Source: Terriglobales bacterium
Lineage (GTDB): Bacteria > Acidobacteriota > Terriglobia > Terriglobales > Acidobacteriaceae
Length of the DNA: 64,000 nucleotides
Direction: 5' to 3'
Assembly (NCBI GenBank): GCA_015655585.1
Contig: JAATEV010000018.1
Coordinates: forward strand, 1-64,000
In this document: piece after piece, positions 33,868-42,801 of the stretch
Layout of the letters: each line of letters starts with the position of its first letter
Numbering within the stretch: position 1 is the first letter of the stretch
Notes under the pieces: model-generated
What the model was told of the DNA's origin: nothing
The model's input: only the letters and a program-made list of their open reading frames with translations
Database searches by the model: none
Program-made: the position numbers and the translations under genes

Positions 33868-35315
33868 GTGAAAAAATAATGGAACTAGAGAGTTGGACGA
33901 TCGACGCCACGCGATCTGCTTTGGCGGCGGGCACGATCACGGCGACGGAGCTCGCGGAACGGCATTATTCCGAGATCGCCGAGCAAGATAAAAAGATCAA
34001 CAGCTTTTTGGCCCTGAGCCGCGAACGCGCCATGGCCCAGGCGGCCAGAATCGACGCACTGGCAGCCAAGGGTGATCCCCTGCCCGCGTTGGCAGGCGTC
34101 CCGGTGGGAATTAAGGACGTCCTGACGATGAAAGGCTCGCCCGCCACGGCAGGTTCCCTGATCCTCAAGGGCTATCTTCCGCCATATGACGCCACTTCGG
34201 TGACGAAGCTGGAGGCTGCGGGAGCCGTGCTTCTGGGTAAGTTGAATTGCGATGAGTTCGCCATGGGCTCCTCCAACGAGAACTCCGCCTACGGGCCGGT
34301 GTTGAACCCGAGAGCTCTTGATCGCGTTCCGGGCGGCTCCAGCGGAGGTTCGGCCGCGGCTGTTGCGGCAAACTTCGCAATCGCCTCGCTTGGAACCGAT
34401 ACCGGTGGTTCCATCCGTCAGCCGGCGTCCTTTTGCGGCGTCGTCGGCGTGCTGCCCACCTACGGGCGAGTCAGCCGCTATGGTCTTATCGCCTTTGCGT
34501 CGTCGCTCGACCGTGTAGGTCCATTCACGCGCAACGTAAAAGACGCGGCTACCGTGCTACAGGTCATCGCCGGTCAGGACGTCATGGATGCGACCTCCTC
34601 CGAGCGGCCGGTCGAAGACTACGTTGCCGCGCTCGACCAGCCCGTGGAGGGTCTCCGCGTCGGCGTGCCCCAGGAGTACTTTGGAGAAGGTCTCGATCCC
34701 GAAGTGCGCGCCGCGGTGGAGCGTGTTCTCGACAGCCTCAAGGCCGCCAAATGCATCATCAAGCCGGTCAGCCTGCCGCACACCCGCTATGCGATCCCGG
34801 TCTACTACGTGATCGCCACCGCGGAGGCGTCTTCCAACCTCTCCCGCTTCGACGGCGTGCGTTTCGGCCTTCGCGCGGAGGAGTCCAATACCCTTGCGGC
34901 TATGTACCGCAAGACCCGCGACGAGGGCTTCGGCGCCGAGGTCAAGCGCCGCATCCTGTTGGGAACCTACGTTCTCAGCGCGGGCTACTACGATGCCTAC
35001 TATCGCAAGGCCCAGCAGGTAAGAACGCTGCTTACGCGGGACTTTCTCTCGGCCTTCCATGATGTGGATGTGCTCGTCGCGCCCGTTACGCCTACCCCGG
35101 CGTTCAAGCTGGGAGAAAAGACCGATGACCCGGTCAAGATGTACCTCGAAGATATCTATTCGGTAGCCGCCAGCCTCGCGGGAATCTGCGGCATGTCTGT
35201 CCCCTGCGGCCAGACGAGCGCGGGGCTTCCGATCGGGGTGCAGGTGATGGGCCAGCACTTCGGCGAGGCGACGATGCTCCGGGTGGCCCATGCGATCGAG
35301 GCATCTCGGGCATAG
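33864..35315 (+). CDS. gatA: Asp/Glu-tRNA amidotransferase subunit A
   Basis: Amidase that frees ammonia from Gln for tRNA transamidation. 483 residues. The Ser-cisSer-Lys triad is visible at the family spacing: K84 (PVGIKDVL), S159 ([10 protein letters not shown]) and S183 ([12 protein letters not shown]). The start is taken at TTG 33864, overlapping the gatC stop, with AAGGTG 9 nt upstream; an ATG at 33879 lacks a ribosome site. Confidence 0.96.
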   Translation: MSEKIMELESWTIDATRSALAAGTITATELAERHYSEIAEQDKKINSFLALSRERAMAQAARIDALAAKGDPLPALAGVPVGIKDVLTMKGSPATAGSLILKGYLPPYDATSVTKLEAAGAVLLGKLNCDEFAMGSSNENSAYGPVLNPRALDRVPGGSSGGSAAAVAANFAIASLGTDTGGSIRQPASFCGVVGVLPTYGRVSRYGLIAFASSLDRVGPFTRNVKDAATVLQVIAGQDVMDATSSERPVEDYVAALDQPVEGLRVGVPQEYFGEGLDPEVRAAVERVLDSLKAAKCIIKPVSLPHTRYAIPVYYVIATAEASSNLSRFDGVRFGLRAEESNTLAAMYRKTRDEGFGAEVKRRILLGTYVLSAGYYDAYYRKAQQVRTLLTRDFLSAFHDVDVLVAPVTPTPAFKLGEKTDDPVKMYLEDIYSVAASLAGICGMSVPCGQTSAGLPIGVQVMGQHFGEATMLRVAHAIEASRA

Positions 35316-35463
35316 ATCGCAGGCAGGATTCGCTTATCCCCCTGTTGCGGAGTCCGGTACGCTGAGGTCACGATTTCAGTGGGACCGGGCCCCGCAGAAT
35401 TAGACTGTATGCGAAGTGCAGCACAGGATCGTATTGAACGTTTCATATTTGTGAGGGTGCTTG

Positions 35464-38232
35464 ATGCAGTTTGGCCGTTCCAGAAGAGTCCTGCAGCTTG
35501 GACAAGTCGTTTTTTTTGCAGTCATTGCAGGCTCAGTGTCCGCTCATGGACAGCAGATCGGGGATATTCTCGGCGGCGGCGGTTTGACGCAATCGTCCAG
35601 CGGGTGTGCGCCGACAGATCCGGGTTGCCAGTCCGACTTCGGGCAAACGAACAATCAATACAACAACCCCAACTACTCGGGACAAGGCGGTCAGATTCCC
35701 GCGGTACGCGGCGCGAATCTCCCTGGCCAGACGCAGAACCCGCAGAACGATACTACGGATGCGCAGCGCGCTCAGTTGGATCAGCAGAGGCAGACTCGGC
35801 AGCCGCTGGACCTGCCCACCGAGTTCCAGCAGATGGTGGCGAACTCGACCGGAAAGATGCTGCCCATCTACGGCGCGAAGATGTTCCGCCTTCCGCCATC
35901 CACCTTCGCGCCCCTCGATATGGTGCCGGTCACGCCGGACTATCTCATCGGGCCCGGAGATGAGCTTCTCATTCAGATCTGGGGACAGGTCACACTCAAC
36001 ACGCGCATCGTCGTCGATCGTACCGGCAACGTCTACATCCCTCAGGTAGGACAGGTGCGGGTAGCCGGTCTTCCGTTCGCACAACTGCAAGAGTATCTGA
36101 AGGGCCAGATTTCAAGGGTCTTCCGCAACTTCGACCTCAATGTGAACATGGGGCAGCTCCGCTCCATCCAGGTCTTCGTCACCGGCCAGGCGCAGAAGCC
36201 GGGCAACTTTACGGTCAGCGCTCTCAGCACCTTGGTCAATGCGCTCTTCGTCACGGGCGGTCCCACTCCGCAGGGAAGCCTGCGCCACATCGAGCTGAAG
36301 CGAAGCGGTAAGGTCATCGCGGACTTCGACCTCTACGACCTCCTCCTTCGCGGCGACAAGTCGAAGGACGTTCAGCTTCTTCCGGGCGATGTCATCTACA
36401 TTCCGCCGGTGGGCCCACAGGTGGCCGTCGCGGGAAACGTCAATACACCCGCGATTTATGAGCTGAAGTCCTCCGGCGATTCGACCCTTGGCGAGGTCAT
36501 CTCGCTCGCCGCCGGTCTTACAAACGTGGCCTCGCAGCAGCGTGTCAAGATCGAGCGCATCGACGAAGGCCGTATGCGCAGCATCCTGGAGGTCTCTCTA
36601 GACACTGCGGGCAAAGCGACCAGGTTGCAGAGCGGCGACATCCTCGAGTTCGGCGCCGTGGTCAATCAGTATAAGGACGCCGTTACGCTGCGCGGCAACG
36701 TAGCCAATCCCGGCCGCTATGCGTGGAAATCGGGAATGCGCGTGCATGACCTCTTCCCCGATAAAGAGTCGCTGATTACGCGAGACTACTGGCTCAAGCG
36801 CAGCCAGCTCGGTCAACCCATGTTGACCTTTATTCCGACATGTTCTCCGAAAACTCCATACGGCATCCCCAACCTGCGCTACGGACTCCCTGCGGGCGAA
36901 GGCAACGAGGAATCGCTCTGGCAGTATGCGGCCATCCGGAACCCCAATCTCATCGGTCAGGCCTTCCGGGGCCAGGAGAGAAAAACCTCCAACGATCGGA
37001 GCAACGGGAACGATAGCAGCGAAAGCGATCCTGCAAATAGTCTGCCGACGACGGATGGAGGACTCGATTGCGAACAGCGGGATGAGGCGCAGCTCCCCCA
37101 ATATCCGACCCCCACGACTTCGCTGACCAATCCGCAGCAGTCCCTGTCCGCAGGGAACTCGGATATGACCAGTCTTTCGAGGCAGGCCAGGGCGCCGAGG
37201 CAGGGAAGTGCTGCGGGTGCCAGCGTCGTCGGGTCAGAGCAGTTCCTGCCTCGCAACGATGTGAAGATGCTAGAGCCGGATATCGACTGGAGCTACGCCG
37301 TCATCGAGCGGCAGAGCAAGGAAAATCTCTCCAGCTCCCTACTCCCGTTCAATCTGGGCAAGGTTGTCCTGCAGGGGGATCAGTCTCAGAACCTCATGCT
37401 GGAGCCGGGCGATGTCGTCACGATCTTCTCTACGGCCGATATCCACGTCCCGCAGGCCCAGCAGGCGAAGTACGTCCGTCTTGAGGGCGAGTTCGCCTCC
37501 GCCGGAATCTACAGCGCGCTGCCCGGCGAAACGCTGCGCCAGCTCGTAAAGCGAGCCGGAGGTATCACGCCCGACGGGTATCTCTTCGGGTCGGAGTTTA
37601 CGCGCGAATCGACCCGTCTCGTGCAGCAGCAGAAGTACACGGAGTACATCGACCAGATCGAGCTCCAGGCAAGCACCAACGCCGCCAACGGGCAGGGCCG
37701 CGCCATCAACGCTCAGGACAGCGCTGCGGCCTCCGCAGCCCAGATTCAGGACCAGAACATCGTCAACCGCCTCCGCCAGGTCCATCCTACCGGGCGCATC
37801 GTTCTTAACCTCTCTCCCGATACCCGCGACATCTCGCAGATTCCCGACATCCCTCTGGAAAATGGAGACCGCTTCATCGTGCCGCGTGTGCCTACGACGG
37901 TGAGCGTGGATGGAGCGGTCTACAATCAGAACTCGTTCCTCTACGCCCCGCAGCGCCGTGTCGGAGGCTATATCCGGCTGGCGGGAGGAGCCAACCGTGA
38001 CTCCGACAAAAAGCGCGCTTACGTCATCCGCGCCGATGGCTCGGTCATCAGCAAGCAGTACAGCTCCACTCTACGCGGAAACAACTTCAATTCTCTGCGT
38101 CTCTATCCCGGAGATACGGTCATCGTCCCGCTCAACCTCAACAAAGGCCAGGGGCTACGGACTCTCGTAGACGTCGCCCAGGTCGTGGGGCAGTTCGGTA
38201 TCGCTATCGCCGCCGCCAACCTGGTGTTCTAG
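35464..38232 (+). CDS. SLBB-domain polysaccharide export protein, Wza-like
   Basis: 922 residues, much larger than E. coli Wza (~380). A signal-like N terminus (VLQLGQVVFFAVIAGSVSAHG, no lipobox) is followed by a Gln/Asn-rich low-complexity stretch to about 130. The Poly_export domain (~157-235; PDYLIGPGDELLIQIWG, VDRTGNVYIPQVGQVRVAG) precedes several SLBB domains (about 240-330, 325-400, then after 650 and 800). Between ~510 and 600 lies a Ser/Gln/Asn-rich linker. It probably forms an outer-membrane or periplasm-spanning export channel. GAGGG precedes the ATG. No Wzc kinase or Wzx/Wzy is nearby. Confidence 0.88.
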   Translation: MQFGRSRRVLQLGQVVFFAVIAGSVSAHGQQIGDILGGGGLTQSSSGCAPTDPGCQSDFGQTNNQYNNPNYSGQGGQIPAVRGANLPGQTQNPQNDTTDAQRAQLDQQRQTRQPLDLPTEFQQMVANSTGKMLPIYGAKMFRLPPSTFAPLDMVPVTPDYLIGPGDELLIQIWGQVTLNTRIVVDRTGNVYIPQVGQVRVAGLPFAQLQEYLKGQISRVFRNFDLNVNMGQLRSIQVFVTGQAQKPGNFTVSALSTLVNALFVTGGPTPQGSLRHIELKRSGKVIADFDLYDLLLRGDKSKDVQLLPGDVIYIPPVGPQVAVAGNVNTPAIYELKSSGDSTLGEVISLAAGLTNVASQQRVKIERIDEGRMRSILEVSLDTAGKATRLQSGDILEFGAVVNQYKDAVTLRGNVANPGRYAWKSGMRVHDLFPDKESLITRDYWLKRSQLGQPMLTFIPTCSPKTPYGIPNLRYGLPAGEGNEESLWQYAAIRNPNLIGQAFRGQERKTSNDRSNGNDSSESDPANSLPTTDGGLDCEQRDEAQLPQYPTPTTSLTNPQQSLSAGNSDMTSLSRQARAPRQGSAAGASVVGSEQFLPRNDVKMLEPDIDWSYAVIERQSKENLSSSLLPFNLGKVVLQGDQSQNLMLEPGDVVTIFSTADIHVPQAQQAKYVRLEGEFASAGIYSALPGETLRQLVKRAGGITPDGYLFGSEFTRESTRLVQQQKYTEYIDQIELQASTNAANGQGRAINAQDSAAASAAQIQDQNIVNRLRQVHPTGRIVLNLSPDTRDISQIPDIPLENGDRFIVPRVPTTVSVDGAVYNQNSFLYAPQRRVGGYIRLAGGANRDSDKKRAYVIRADGSVISKQYSSTLRGNNFNSLRLYPGDTVIVPLNLNKGQGLRTLVDVAQVVGQFGIAIAAANLVF

Positions 38233-38248
38233 GCCGTATCGACATATT

Positions 38249-38320
38249 GCTTTGAAAGGGCGGGGCTTCAGCCCCGCCGTAAATCTCACCAACTCAACGC
38301 GACTTTAGTCGCTGGGGGAA
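38249..38320 (+). repeat. REP-like palindromic element, family A copy 3
   Basis: Same 72-bp two-palindrome unit as 3286-3357 and 29249-29320, 16 nt after the SLBB gene stop, the same spacing as copy 2 after rfbA. Confidence 0.9.
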
Positions 38321-38379
38321 TGCTTCACGGCAACACTGATTTTTCTGCTCCTTCTTCAGCCCAGCAACAAAAAAAACGG

Positions 38380-38407
38380 ACGCCGGAGATGCACTGATCT
38401 CCGGCGT
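38380..38407. terminator. Bidirectional terminator between SLBB and YeiH genes
   Basis: ACGCCGGAGAT and ATCTCCGGCGT form a perfect 11-bp stem. T-runs follow on both strands (GTTTTT on plus, an eight-T run on minus). Confidence 0.9.
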
Positions 38408-38434
38408 TCGCGTTTTTCCGTTCTCAGGTTTCGC

Positions 38435-39595
38435 TTACAAGTGGTAGATGTGGTCGGCTCCCAGCACCAGCAGCAGAGTGATTGCCGCAATCGCAATCTC
38501 CCCCAGGGCGCCCACGATGAACGGACGCGCTCCCTGCTTGAACAGGTCTTTCAGGTTCGTCCGTAGGCCTACCCCGGCAAACGTCAGCAGGAAAGCCCAC
38601 CGGCTCAGATTTCCCAGAGCCAGCAACTGTGCCTTGTTGAAGCCCAGCGCGGCGATGCTCGGGTTGGTAGAAGAGCCCAGCGTGGCCAGCAACGAGATGA
38701 ACAGGAAGCCCAGCACAAACTTTGGAAACTTCTTCCACAGGAACGCGCCCTTGTTCTCAAGCTGTGCCGCAGCCTCCTGGCTCGCGAGTCCTTTGCGCGC
38801 CCACTGAATCGCATACGCCAGCACCACAAACCCGATCAGCGCATTCCGGCACGTCTTCGCCAGCACGGCAAACTTGCCCGCCGCGTCGGAGTACAACGCA
38901 CCCGCAGCCGTTGCCTCGGCCGTATTGTCCACGGCCAGCCCGGCCCACAGCCCATAGGCATGGTCGCTCATGTGCAGCACGTGCCCGATCACGGGAAACG
39001 CAAACAGCGAGATAGCTCCCAGCGCCAGAATCGCCGCAATCGCGGTAGAGGAATCTTCCTCATCCGCATCGATCGCGCCCTGCGTCGCAATAATCGCCGA
39101 AACACCGCACACGCTCGAACCTACCGCCAGCAGCGTAGTAAGCTGCGGCCCCAGGTTGAATGTCTTTCCCAGCCACGTCATAAACGTCAGCGAGAACGCG
39201 AAGGCGATAAAGACAAGAAGCAGCGAGATTCCGCCCAGCTTCAGAATGTCGCCCAGAATAAACCGTGCGCCCAGCAGGATAATGCCCGCCTTCAGCCAGA
39301 ACTCGTAGGTCGCCACACCTGCGCGAAAGATCTTCGGCAGTCCCACCGTATTGGCGATCAGGATGCCGAACAGAATCGCCCACAGTACATATTCAATGTT
39401 GGGCAGCACCAGGTGATTCGTCTTCCCGTACACGGAGATAAAGTGTTCGACGAACTTTCCCGCATAGCCGACCACGGCCAGCAGAGCGATGCCGGGCAGC
39501 AAGCCCAGCAGGGAAGAAGGCTCCTTGGGATCTGCTCCCGGAGCGTGCGGGGGATACTCTTTGCGAAGGTCAGGCAGTGAAGTCGATGAGGCCAT
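38435..39595 (-). CDS. YeiH-family putative sulfate exporter
   Basis: 386 residues, about ten transmembrane helices: LGLLPGIALLAVVGYAG, YVLWAILFGILIANTVG, and the family signature LLAVGSSVCGVSAIIAT. The family is named as putative sulfate exporters; the substrate is not proven. GGAG 7 nt before the ATG at 39595 fixes the start, and an in-frame extension overlaps the mini-protein in another frame. It follows the 35-residue membrane mini-protein by 32 nt, and both lie downstream of a Cys-ending leader peptide. This context supports a link to sulfur or cysteine state. Confidence 0.9.
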   Translation of the reverse strand: MASSTSLPDLRKEYPPHAPGADPKEPSSLLGLLPGIALLAVVGYAGKFVEHFISVYGKTNHLVLPNIEYVLWAILFGILIANTVGLPKIFRAGVATYEFWLKAGIILLGARFILGDILKLGGISLLLVFIAFAFSLTFMTWLGKTFNLGPQLTTLLAVGSSVCGVSAIIATQGAIDADEEDSSTAIAAILALGAISLFAFPVIGHVLHMSDHAYGLWAGLAVDNTAEATAAGALYSDAAGKFAVLAKTCRNALIGFVVLAYAIQWARKGLASQEAAAQLENKGAFLWKKFPKFVLGFLFISLLATLGSSTNPSIAALGFNKAQLLALGNLSRWAFLLTFAGVGLRTNLKDLFKQGARPFIVGALGEIAIAAITLLLVLGADHIYHL

Positions 39596-39627
39596 TTTGG
39601 TTCTCCAATTTTGATGAGATACGTCGA

Positions 39628-39735
39628 TTACCAGGGGACGGTCTTCAGCAGACCGATGCGGACAGCCGCTGCCAGCACAAGCGACAGCACAATGGCCCAG
39701 GTATCGGCAGAAAGACGAGGACGAGCGGTAGACAT
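39628..39735 (-). CDS. 35-residue single-helix membrane mini-protein
   Basis: Starts MSTARPRLSADTWAIVLS, continues as one hydrophobic helix (about residues 12-25), and ends LLKTVPW. AGGAG lies 9 nt before the ATG at 39735. It sits 32 nt before yeiH on the same strand and cannot belong to its frame. The helix and the KTVPW end recall the N-terminal segment of longer YeiH-type proteins (from memory), so it could be a split-off first helix acting as a subunit. Alternatively it is a regulatory membrane peptide. The ribosome site and position make it very likely real. Confidence 0.7.
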   Translation of the reverse strand: MSTARPRLSADTWAIVLSLVLAAAVRIGLLKTVPW

Positions 39736-39757
39736 GGGGGTGTTCTCCTGAATGCAG

Positions 39758-39785
39758 ATACATCCCTCCCAGAAGGGGGATATAT
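39758..39785 (-). promoter_or_regulatory. Leader hairpin before the mini-protein
   Basis: In the minus-strand RNA, AUAUAUCCC pairs with GGGAUGUAU (one wobble), with CC/GG extending the stem. It ends 9 nt before the AGGAG ribosome site and lies about 40 nt after the leader-peptide stop. No U-tract follows, so it is a candidate for ribosome-site control or an anti-structure rather than a terminator. Confidence 0.45.
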
Positions 39786-39825
39786 CGAGAATTTTTTTAG
39801 AAAAGGGGGTAAAGCAAGGAAGGAA

Positions 39826-39879
39826 TTAACAACAACAGGCTGTGAGGCGCATCAGCACGGATTGAAGACGGCCTGTCAT
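39826..39879 (-). CDS. 17-residue leader peptide ending in Cys-Cys-Cys
   Basis: MTGRLQSVLMRLTACCC then TAA. Three consecutive TGT codons stand right before the stop. The ATG is only about 2-3 nt from the expected transcription start set by a TATAAT box, so the peptide is probably read from a leaderless or nearly leaderless mRNA. Leader peptides with runs of Cys codons upstream of sulfur genes are known, in actinobacteria for example, as cysteine-responsive attenuators. Here the downstream genes are a mini-protein and a putative sulfate exporter. The reading is direct; the regulatory role is inferred. Confidence 0.65.
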   Translation of the reverse strand: MTGRLQSVLMRLTACCC

Positions 39880-39887
39880 GGTGGTCT

Positions 39888-39915
39888 ATTATACACAGCA
39901 AATCCCGCTTGCAAG
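39888..39915 (-). promoter_or_regulatory. Promoter of the leader-peptide / YeiH transcript
   Basis: Consensus TATAAT (39893-39888) with CTTGCA (39915-39910) 16 nt upstream on the minus strand. The expected start site near 39881 almost touches the leader-peptide ATG at 39879. Confidence 0.6.
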
Positions 39916-40075
39916 ATGAATTCGTCCCAAGAGGTCCTGGGGTTTGCCAGCGCAGCCTCACAGGCAGCAAGATATCTCTCAGGTGTGCATGAAGATCTGA
40001 ACGCCGTATCGTTTCTGCTCTATCTCCCCTCCCAGGAGACGGAAACGGTATAAACCTCCGATTTTGAGAGACCCC

Positions 40076-40711
40076 ATGAAATATCTCCCCGCATCGTCGT
40101 TCCTTGCCATCGCCTTCTTTTCGAGCGTAGTCCTCGCCGCCCAGGTTCCCGCCACCCCGGTGGAGCCCAACCGGGCAGCCCCCTCCGCAACCATGCAGCC
40201 CGCGCTCACAAGCCTTCAGGACGCCCTCAGCATCGTCCGCGTAGATCGCTGGAAGACCTCCGGTGCCATCCGCGATCAGGCAGAAACCAACATCAGTTCC
40301 ATCCATCGCGATCTTGAAGGTACGCTGCCGACCCTGCTCACCAGCGCCGACTCCGCGCCCGACTCCGTAACCCGCCTGCTCCCCGTCTACAGCAACGTCA
40401 ACGCGCTTTACGATGTGCTTCTGCGTATCTCCTCGGTAGCCCGGCTCTCCGCGCCAGCCCAGCAGAGCGACGCTCTCGACCACGCCCTGACCGACCTCGA
40501 CGCCGCCCGCCGTAGCTTCAGCGAGCGCATCCAGTCGAGCGCCGCCGCGCAGGAGCAGCAGATTGGCGACCTCAAGGCATCGCTCCGTTCCGCGCCCCCT
40601 GCGCCCGCTCCCGCGCCCATAGCCTGCCCGCCAGTTCCGCCGGCGCCCGCCAAAAAGCGCGTCATCAAGCCCAAACCGAAGGCCGCCACACCGGCAACGC
40701 AAACGCACTGA
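40076..40711 (+). CDS. Secreted protein with Pro/Ala tail, unknown function
   Basis: 211 residues. A signal peptide (SSFLAIAFFSSVVLAAQ) is followed by an alpha-helical mature part (LTSLQDALSIVRVDRWKTSG; ALTDLDAARRSFSERIQSSA) that could form a coiled coil. The chain ends in a low-complexity tail of Pro, Ala and Lys (PAPAPAPIACPPVPPAPAKK). No family recognised. The shorter start MKYLPAS at 40076 places the signal peptide at the N terminus; an in-frame ATG four codons upstream is possible. It is convergent with the transglutaminase gene. Confidence 0.65.
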   Translation: MKYLPASSFLAIAFFSSVVLAAQVPATPVEPNRAAPSATMQPALTSLQDALSIVRVDRWKTSGAIRDQAETNISSIHRDLEGTLPTLLTSADSAPDSVTRLLPVYSNVNALYDVLLRISSVARLSAPAQQSDALDHALTDLDAARRSFSERIQSSAAAQEQQIGDLKASLRSAPPAPAPAPIACPPVPPAPAKKRVIKPKPKAATPATQTH

Positions 40712-40733
40712 GTCCGCGCGTGCGACTCAGCGC

Positions 40734-41753
40734 CTAATCCAGCTCCGGCACCGGCTCGGCATAGACATCCTGCTGCTGTTGCGCGATCTGCTGCTGCCTG
40801 CTCAAAGGCGGCGGTTGATCCGGAAGCTGTTGCGCCTTCTCCACCAGGATTGACCAGTCCTCCGGCACCGGCAACTGCTGGTCCAGCGAAGGAGTCCCCG
40901 AGCTTGGCGTCACCCTTACCGCCACCGTAAGCTCGCTGTCCGCGCGCCCGCGAAAGATTCCATGCGTCGGCGGCACATCCTCATAGTCTCTCCCAATCGC
41001 TGTGCGAATATGCCTGTCTCCCGCCACCAGCCAGTTCGTCGGGTCGAACCCCACCCATCCCAGCCGCGGAATCAACGCCTCCACCCATGCATGGGTCGCC
41101 GAGCTCACGGAACGGTCCATATCGCTCTCGCCATGGAATAGATATCCGCTCACATAGCGGCACGGAATCCGCAGCTTCGTGCGCACCAGCGCAATCATGA
41201 TGTGGGCAAAGTCCTGGCACACCCCTGCCTTCGTGCTCAACGCCAGATCGATCGGCGAGTCCACCTTCGTGGACTTCGGCTTGTAGTCGAAGTATTCATA
41301 GATCTGCTGATTCAGCTTGTGCAGCACCATCAGCGGATCGTCCCTGCGCCTGACGTCCAGCTCTTCCGCAAGCCTGTCCAGAGCTTCCGTAGGCCGGGCA
41401 AATTCGCTCGGTAGCAGCATCTCCCAATAGTCGCCCTGGTTCACCATCGCATCCAGATCGGCCCACGCGTCCGGAGCCAGAAACGCGGGCACCGGAGCCA
41501 CAGGCTGCATCTCCACCAGCGACTCAGCCACAATCACCAGTTGCCCATGCATCCCCGGAATATCGAAGTGGTGTACCTGGTTTGCCAGATGGTCCCGGTA
41601 GCTGAACACGCGACATCGCGGACTCACCGAGAGATGAAACGTCAGGCACCGCTGATTCTGATCGCTTCGCGGATGCATCCGCGTCTCCATCATGCTCTCG
41701 CTCACCGGATTGCTATAACGAAACTTCGTCAGATGGCGGATCGAGTAATACAT
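40734..41753 (-). CDS. Transglutaminase-like cysteine protease
   Basis: 339 residues: a bacterial transglutaminase N-terminal beta domain (YYSIRHLTKFRYSNPVSESMMETRMHP) followed by the papain-like core with Cys in KAGVCQDFAHIMI, His in ATHAWVEAL and Asp in GWVGFDPTN. AGGA 8 nt before the ATG at 41753 sets the start. It ends in a Gln-rich tail. Last gene of an operon with cpATP-grasp, alpha-E and acyltransferase genes; in many bacteria this trio without the acyltransferase forms a conserved unit of unproven peptide-modifying role. Confidence 0.92.
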   Translation of the reverse strand: MYYSIRHLTKFRYSNPVSESMMETRMHPRSDQNQRCLTFHLSVSPRCRVFSYRDHLANQVHHFDIPGMHGQLVIVAESLVEMQPVAPVPAFLAPDAWADLDAMVNQGDYWEMLLPSEFARPTEALDRLAEELDVRRRDDPLMVLHKLNQQIYEYFDYKPKSTKVDSPIDLALSTKAGVCQDFAHIMIALVRTKLRIPCRYVSGYLFHGESDMDRSVSSATHAWVEALIPRLGWVGFDPTNWLVAGDRHIRTAIGRDYEDVPPTHGIFRGRADSELTVAVRVTPSSGTPSLDQQLPVPEDWSILVEKAQQLPDQPPPLSRQQQIAQQQQDVYAEPVPELD

Positions 41754-41793
41754 CCCATATTCCTTTCGTGTCCGTCGCTGCGGATCGTCCTCG

Positions 41794-42801
41794 CTAAAAC
41801 GGCCATTGGAAGAGCCATCGCAGCCGCCACTTGTCCTGCCGATACCAAAGGATGGCCGGGGGAATCGTAGCCAGTAGCGTAGACACCAGCAACTGCGGCA
41901 AAACCGCCTTGCTATGGAACACCTTTGCCAGAATCTCGCGCCCCGCGCCCTGCCCGAACTCACTCAGCAGAAACACCGCCAGCGAAGCCTGTCCCATCCA
42001 CGCCATGAAGTCTCCCGGCGACTGCCCATCCAGCACTCTGGCGGCCAGCAGCAGCGCGGCCGTGCCCGTCAGTCCCAGCCCGATGTAGGTCCACTGCGTC
42101 GGTTGGCCAAAGAGGTAGATCATCGCCACCTGGAAGGCGGCCAGCAGTGCAAAGCCGAGTCCCGCTGTGACCACGCTTATCTGGTCGATCCAGTAGATCC
42201 TCTTTCCCACCCACATCCCCATCGCCAAAAAACAAAACTCCCGCACAGTCTGGTTCGTCAGCGGAGGTCCGGAGGGCAGCGTCATCCCTGCAATGGCAGC
42301 CAGTACAAAACGCAGCCAGTTCGGCATCTTCACCGTCAGCAGGGCAAGCATCAGGCAAAGGAACAGGACAAACAGAAACCAGCTAGCCTTCCCATCCAGA
42401 AGGTCCAGAAGGAATTGCTTCCACTCAAACGGATGCGCTCCGGAGCGGAAGCGCTCGACAAGAGGTTCGATGGCTGCGCCGATTACCGCAAACAGTGCAT
42501 ATGGATACAGAATCGTCTTCAGCTTTTCCGTCGTGAAGCGTGCGGCTCCGCGCTTCGCAATGCTCCCCGTCACGAACAATCCGGATACGAAAAAGAACGC
42601 GGGCATGTGGAAGCTGTAGATCAGGGTATTGATAAAGTGCGCCGAGGGTGTCGTCCACCACTCTCGATGAATCAGTCCCTGTGCCGTATGTCCATACGCA
42701 ACCAGGATGATGGCGATTCCTTTTACGATATCGACCACGTTCGAGCGCACGCCGCTTGTCACAGACTTCGTCGTCATCGGATTTTGTATTTGAGTATTCA
42801 T
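41794..42801 (-). CDS. Acyltransferase-3 family membrane protein
   Basis: 335 residues, about ten transmembrane helices. The start VVDIVKGIAIILVAYGHT carries the His conserved in O-acyltransferases of the OafA/WecH group, and SFHMPAFFFVSGLF follows in helix 2. It would transfer acetyl or another acyl group to a sugar or lipid across the membrane. Its ATG directly follows the alpha-E stop (zero-base gap), and the transglutaminase gene starts 40 nt after its stop, so it sits inside the operon. Its presence there is unusual. Confidence 0.88.
   Translation of the reverse strand: MNTQIQNPMTTKSVTSGVRSNVVDIVKGIAIILVAYGHTAQGLIHREWWTTPSAHFINTLIYSFHMPAFFFVSGLFVTGSIAKRGAARFTTEKLKTILYPYALFAVIGAAIEPLVERFRSGAHPFEWKQFLLDLLDGKASWFLFVLFLCLMLALLTVKMPNWLRFVLAAIAGMTLPSGPPLTNQTVREFCFLAMGMWVGKRIYWIDQISVVTAGLGFALLAAFQVAMIYLFGQPTQWTYIGLGLTGTAALLLAARVLDGQSPGDFMAWMGQASLAVFLLSEFGQGAGREILAKVFHSKAVLPQLLVSTLLATIPPAILWYRQDKWRLRWLFQWPF

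Noticed and set aside
39736-39825. A known metabolite riboswitch (SAM or similar) in the YeiH leader
   Set aside because: I could not match the conserved cores of SAM, SAH or related riboswitches; a hairpin and the leader peptide explain the visible structure. A covariance-model search would be decisive.
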